23,990 nt of DNA from contig JAEWQC010000221.1 of the NCBI GenBank assembly GCA_023399355.1, positions 1 through 23,990 on the forward strand, given 5' to 3'. A program made the translations under genes and the position numbers. The notes beneath the pieces were generated by a model that saw only the letters and a program-made list of their open reading frames with translations, made no database searches and was not told where the DNA came from. Shown piece by piece: positions 21,413-23,990 of the stretch; positions within the stretch are counted from its first letter, which is position 1; each line of letters starts with the position of its first letter. Source of the stretch: Bacillota bacterium (GTDB taxonomy: Bacteria > Bacillota > Clostridia > Acetivibrionales > DTU013).

Positions 21413-22119
21413 AAAAGGGTATCGATTGTACCACTCGCATTACAAAGACACTTGCAGATAACCTGAAGGCTCAGGGAATTGCATTTATCTGCAGATACCT
21501 GGTACCGGCGAGTATGGCGTGGAAACGCTTAACTAAAGCGGAAGCTGATGTCATTACAGCAGCAGGTATCAACATTCTCTCAGTTTTTGAATCCTCTGCA
21601 AACCGTGCTTCAGCTGGTAAAACTGCCGGTCTGACTGACGGTATGGCTGCCATGAAGGAAGCTCAAATTGTTGGACAGCCTGTAGGAACGACCATTTACT
21701 TTGCAGTGGACTATGATGCACAACCGAAAGATTACGACATGATAGAAGCCTATTTGAAAGCCGCATATTCTCAAATCACAGGCTACAATATCGGTGTATA
21801 CGGCTCCTATGCAGTATGTGAAGCCATGCACTTGCGCGGCATTAAGTATTGCTGGCAGACATATGCCTGGTCAAAAGGCAAAAAATCGGCTTATGCCAAT
21901 GTCTATCAGTACAAAAATGGTGCTTCCGTAGCTGGCATCACATGCGATCTGAATGAGTCCTATGGGAATGAAGGTTATTGGTCACTTGATCTAACATATG
22001 AAAATGCAGTAAAGGTGATCGCTGAGAAAACAGGAATTAGCCCGGAATATTGGATTTCTCGCAAGAACATTGATCCAAACTTCGCAGCATTCATAAAAAA
22101 GATTGCAAAAGCCATGTGA
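21409..22119 (+). CDS. DUF1906 glycoside-hydrolase-like endolysin
   Basis: The 236-residue protein has the DUF1906/Rv2525c-like TIM-barrel pattern: MKKGIDCTTRITKTLADNLK, FICRYLVPASMAWKRLTKAE, GTTIYFAVDYDAQPKDYDM, YNIGVYGSYAVCE, and WQTYAWS followed by YQYKNG. Acidic residues in the D-x-D and similar positions would be catalytic. The family is related to glycoside hydrolase 25-like lysozymes and occurs as an endolysin in Firmicutes phages. The ATG at 21409 has GGGAGG upstream and overlaps the protease stop. A short C-terminal helical tail (about 195-236) may aid cell-wall binding. No signal peptide is seen, so release should need the holin encoded next. Confidence 0.8.
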   Translation: MKKGIDCTTRITKTLADNLKAQGIAFICRYLVPASMAWKRLTKAEADVITAAGINILSVFESSANRASAGKTAGLTDGMAAMKEAQIVGQPVGTTIYFAVDYDAQPKDYDMIEAYLKAAYSQITGYNIGVYGSYAVCEAMHLRGIKYCWQTYAWSKGKKSAYANVYQYKNGASVAGITCDLNESYGNEGYWSLDLTYENAVKVIAEKTGISPEYWISRKNIDPNFAAFIKKIAKAM

Positions 22120-22183
22120 GGATCGACTTTGTAAATATTTGAAAATCAGCTAGCCCCCAGGCTTAAGGGGAGGAAGGCATATC

Positions 22184-22576
22184 ATGAAACGGTTCATTTT
22201 CTTGGTTCTCACTATTCTCTTCGTGGTTATTATGACTGCGACGGTGGCTTTTGCTGCAGACAGTCCTCCGGGTGAGGATACTTCTGGCTCATATATGACC
22301 TGGTCTCTTCTGGGTACTATGGCCGGAGCTGTAGCAGCCACAACATTGATCACACAGTTTTTGAAGCTTCCACTTGATAAGGTCTGGAAAATACCTACTC
22401 GCTACCTGGTCTATTTTATTGCACTTCTTATCCTGGTAGCGGTCGAAGTATTCACCGGCCAGATCACAGCAGAGCGGGTTATACTATGTATTCTAAATGC
22501 AGTTATTGTGGCAGCTGGTGCTATGGGTACATATGAAAACACCTTCAGAAAACTTGAGTCAAAAGTACCCACGTAA
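22184..22576 (+). CDS. Holin (putative)
   Basis: This 130-residue membrane protein has four hydrophobic segments: about 5-24 (FIFLVLTILFVVIMTATVAF, possibly a cleaved signal ending AFA), 36-57 (SLLGTMAGAVAATTLITQFL), 68-84 (LVYFIALLILVAVEVF) and 91-108 (VILCILNAVIVAAGAMG). A charged C-terminus follows. Size, topology and place right after the lysin gene fit a holin that opens the membrane for the lysin. CCCCC upstream (about 22154-22158) can pair with part of the GGGGAGG ribosome site, which might restrain its translation. Confidence 0.75.
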   Translation: MKRFIFLVLTILFVVIMTATVAFAADSPPGEDTSGSYMTWSLLGTMAGAVAATTLITQFLKLPLDKVWKIPTRYLVYFIALLILVAVEVFTGQITAERVILCILNAVIVAAGAMGTYENTFRKLESKVPT

Positions 22577-22601
22577 ATTGTAGAATTGAATAGCAGAAAT
22601 C

Positions 22602-22637
22602 AAACCAGGGTGTCTGGATTAAGGCACCCTGGTTTTG
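22602..22637 (+). terminator. Strong terminator ending the late operon
   Basis: AAACCAGGGTG (22602-22612) pairs perfectly with CACCCTGGTTT (22625-22635) around a 12-nt loop, continuing into TTTT. It closes the lysis cassette and separates it from the methylase. Confidence 0.88.
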
Positions 22638-22674
22638 CCTATTTGAACTCTTTTGACATTGAATGGAGGCTAAT

Positions 22675-23430
22675 ATGAATAGCTTTATAGGTTGGATTGG
22701 AGGTAAAAAACTACTCCGGGAAACCATTGTTAGGAAATTCCCAGATAAAATTGGTAGGTATATAGAGGTCTGCGGCGGAGCTGGATGGGTGCTTTTCCAT
22801 AGAGAGAGGCATGCAGATCTCGAAGTATATAACGATGCAAACGGGGATCTGGTTAACCTGTTTCGATGCATCAAGTTTCACAGTGGTGAACTACAGCGGG
22901 AATTAGGTTACATGCTAAATTCACGGGAGCTGTTTGAAAACTTCAAGGCTCAATGCTATTTACAAGGTATGACTGACATCCAACGAGCTGCACGCTTTTT
23001 TATGGTTATAAAAACATCCTACGGTTCCGATGTCAGAAGCTTTGGATGCGTAAAGAAAGATGTAAGGAACATGGTGAACTACCTGGATGCAATACATGAT
23101 CGACTAGCGAGGGTTGTTATAGAAAATAAGGGCTATCAGGATATTCTTCGAGTATATGATAAGCCGGATGCCTTGTTCTACATCGATCCTCCCTACTACA
23201 GGACAGAAAAGTATTACTCAGAAGTCTTTACCGTCGATGACCATGTACGGCTTCACAATGCGCTTGCAGGTATTGAAGGAAAGTTTATTCTATCATACAA
23301 TGATTGTGAATATATAAGAAACCTGTACTCGGGATACAGGATAGAAGAGGTGTTCAGAAATCACAATCTTGTTGGTCGATACAAAGAAAAAGAACATAAA
23401 TATGGCGAGCTGATCATTATGAACTACTAA
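22675..23430 (+). CDS. D12-class DNA adenine methyltransferase
   Basis: This Dam-like enzyme transfers a methyl group from SAM to adenine N6 in DNA. The 251-residue product has the N-terminal FIGWIGGKK motif (residues 4-12), the SAM-binding motif YIEVCGGAGWVLFH (about 32-45; Cys replaces the common Phe) and the catalytic DPPY (Asp171). The start is the ATG at 22675 with GGAGG upstream; ATG 22663 is in frame but lies over that site. No partner restriction enzyme is present, so it is an orphan. It lies beyond the late terminator near the right end, the place where Mu keeps its DNA-modification gene mom; protection of phage DNA from host restriction is inferred. Confidence 0.88.
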   Translation: MNSFIGWIGGKKLLRETIVRKFPDKIGRYIEVCGGAGWVLFHRERHADLEVYNDANGDLVNLFRCIKFHSGELQRELGYMLNSRELFENFKAQCYLQGMTDIQRAARFFMVIKTSYGSDVRSFGCVKKDVRNMVNYLDAIHDRLARVVIENKGYQDILRVYDKPDALFYIDPPYYRTEKYYSEVFTVDDHVRLHNALAGIEGKFILSYNDCEYIRNLYSGYRIEEVFRNHNLVGRYKEKEHKYGELIIMNY

Positions 23431-23436
23431 TTTTTT

Positions 23437-23477
23437 TTGTACAGCATATAACCTATATCGTTATAATCTAACGATAT
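23437..23477 (+). promoter_or_regulatory. Promoter with palindromic operator before the Xre gene
   Basis: A perfect 9-bp inverted repeat, ATATCGTTA (23455-23463) and TAACGATAT (23469-23477), with a 5-bp centre, covers the -10 box TATAAT (23462-23467). TTGTAC (23437-23442) may serve as -35, though the 19-bp spacing is long. A repressor bound here would block the promoter; the Xre protein just downstream is the obvious candidate. Confidence 0.6.
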
Positions 23478-23539
23478 TAAAGCTCCAATAACCCATAATG
23501 ATAGAATTTCCCCAAGAAGGTAATTAAGGGGGAATTGAC

Positions 23540-23776
23540 TTGATAAAGATACATTTATCTAGGATTCTGGGTGAAAGGCGATGGACACAAGCTGAACTTG
23601 CTAAGAAGACTGGAATTAGGCCATCAACGATAAATGAAATGTACCACGAGATAATTGAAAGAGTTAACCTTGATTATTTGGACCTTATTTGTGAAGCTCT
23701 TGATTGTGAGGTATCAGATATTTTAGAATACATACCTAATAAACAACGTAGAACCGGAAAAGATGTGTTAAAATAG
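23540..23776 (+). CDS. Small Xre-family transcriptional regulator
   Basis: The 78-residue protein is essentially one helix-turn-helix of the Cro/C1 kind: RRWTQAELAKKTGIRPSTIN (about residues 13-32), then a helix around YLDLICEALDCEVSDILEYI, the typical end of this family. It lacks a dimerisation or protease-sensitive domain and is closest in layout to small Firmicutes regulators. It starts at a TTG (23540) with AAGGGGGA upstream. A palindrome over the promoter suggests autoregulation. It is the last phage gene before the right terminus and might also influence the methylase or host genes next to the insertion. Confidence 0.8.
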   Translation: MIKIHLSRILGERRWTQAELAKKTGIRPSTINEMYHEIIERVNLDYLDLICEALDCEVSDILEYIPNKQRRTGKDVLK

Positions 23777-23781
23777 ACTTC

Positions 23782-23811
23782 AAAACAATCCTTTTTTTGA
23801 TGGATTGTTTT
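23782..23811 (+). terminator. Hairpin terminator after the Xre gene
   Basis: AAAACAATCC (23782-23791) and GGATTGTTTT (23802-23811) form a perfect 10-bp stem with a T-rich 10-nt loop. The T-run at the 3' side is within the stem, so it could act in either direction, also against transcription entering from the host gene. Confidence 0.65.
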
Positions 23812-23856
23812 CACATATAATTATTACAAAATGATTCAATAGATTTAATTATAAAA

Positions 23857-23898
23857 TTGCCAAATTAGGTGCGAAATTTTGCCAATATTTTTGCGAAG
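23857..23898 (-). repeat. Two transposase-site-like repeats at the phage right end
   Basis: On the bottom strand the unit TTCGCA-N6-TTGGCAA occurs twice (23897-23879 and 23875-23857) with a period of exactly 22 bp and identical fixed bases. In phage Mu, two adjacent 22-bp transposase sites lie at the right end. The sequence just outside reads TGTAGC on the bottom strand at 23903-23898, fitting the 5'-TG terminus of Mu-like ends. The sequence does not match the Mu site itself; the role is inferred from spacing and position. Confidence 0.6.
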
Positions 23899-23903
23899 CT
23901 ACA

Positions 23904-23990
23904 GAAATGCAGCCAACGAAAAGCTATACTATATGTATAACGGACACGCCGACGTAACCGCGCTCTTTGACAATACCGGCATCAAAGCCT
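23904..23990 (+). pseudogene. Fragment of a host RHS/YD-repeat gene interrupted by the prophage
   Basis: From about 23904 the frame reads NAANEKLYYMYNGHADVTAL and continues FDNTGIKA to the window edge. The YY-x-YN-x-H-x-DVT-x-L-x-D-x-TG pattern is the signature of RHS-repeat proteins, large surface or toxin-delivery proteins. A stop codon (23852) lies upstream in this frame, inside phage sequence, and no start is seen, so the 5' part of the gene should lie beyond the other end of the prophage. The exact junction could be some 20 bp further left. Confidence 0.75.

Larger units (their letters stand above)
1..23903 (+). mobile_element. Mu-like transposable prophage, partial (middle to right end)
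   Basis: Nearly the whole window is one phage. The order Mor-family activator, membrane coiled coil, gp26-type winged helix, DUF3486 (gp27) and terminase is the arrangement known from phage Mu and relatives. The rest is a head module, a siphovirus tail module, lysis genes and a DNA methylase close to the right end, where Mu carries mom. The right terminus is placed at about 23903, where phage sequence gives way to an in-frame RHS-repeat fragment; an alternative terminus is 23884. Neither the left end nor a transposase gene is in the window, so the transposable nature is inferred from gene order and from the 22-bp-spaced repeats at the right end. Confidence 0.8.

Noticed and set aside
22154..22181. 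CCCCC pairing with the holin ribosome site
   Set aside because: It is only a 4-5 bp stem; mentioned under the holin gene but too weak to call as a regulatory element.
22653..22681. TTGACA box just before the methylase
   Set aside because: The matching -10 position (TGAATA, 17 bp on) lies inside the start of the gene and is weak; no reliable promoter.
1..23990. CRISPR arrays, tRNA or rRNA genes, insertion sequences
   Set aside because: Looked for by eye on both strands; no regularly spaced repeats of array type, no cloverleaf with a CCA-type end, and no transposase gene were seen.

Overview
The window is the middle, late and right-end part of a temperate transposable (Mu-like) prophage in a low-to-medium G+C Gram-positive host. 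I would guess Clostridia or Paenibacillaceae. The signs are strong AGGAGG ribosome sites, stalk domains of the copper-amine-oxidase type, a DUF1906 lysin, and a YD/RHS-repeat host gene at the right edge. All genes are on the + strand. No integrase is present; the transposase and repressor end would lie left of the window.

Layout. (1) 1-1345: small cysteine-rich and coiled-coil early/middle genes, then a near-consensus promoter, a Mor-family activator gene and a strong terminator. (2) 1366-2914: Mu gp25/26/27-type genes, comprising a membrane-anchored coiled coil, two tandem winged-helix paralogues and a DUF3486 small-terminase protein. (3) 2916-3809: a LoaP-type NusG paralogue followed by a 375-nt non-coding leader full of hairpins that ends in a terminator-like structure directly before the large terminase. 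(4) 3810-11398: head module with terminase, SPP1 gp6-like portal, minor head protein, GP20-like scaffold, P22-type coat protein and four head-tail connectors. (5) 11421-19346: siphovirus tail module with two tail-tube paralogues, G/GT chaperones with a canonical -1 slippery site, tape measure, tail hub, tip and fibre genes including a glycine-rich adhesin-like protein, and small XkdW/XkdX-like genes. (6) 19366-20232: a self-contained moron with its own promoter, a secreted stalk-domain protein and its own terminator. (7) 20261-22636: a probable lysis cassette of subtilisin-family protease, DUF1906 glycoside-hydrolase-like lysin and holin, closed by a strong terminator. (8) 22675-23811: D12-class adenine methylase and a small Xre regulator with a palindromic operator over its -10 box. 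(9) 23857-23903: two 22-bp-spaced TTCGCA-N6-TTGGCAA repeats (bottom strand), read as transposase sites at the phage right end. After that, a fragment of a host RHS gene runs off the window.

The most interesting system is the phage-encoded LoaP/NusG paralogue next to a structured leader and terminator, at the head of a roughly 19-kb late operon that itself contains several terminator-like hairpins. I infer that this phage controls late expression by NusG-family processive antitermination instead of, or as well as, a Mor/C activator cascade. The unusual protease-lysin-holin cassette is the second candidate. All family assignments come from reading motifs and overall similarity by eye; no database search was run.
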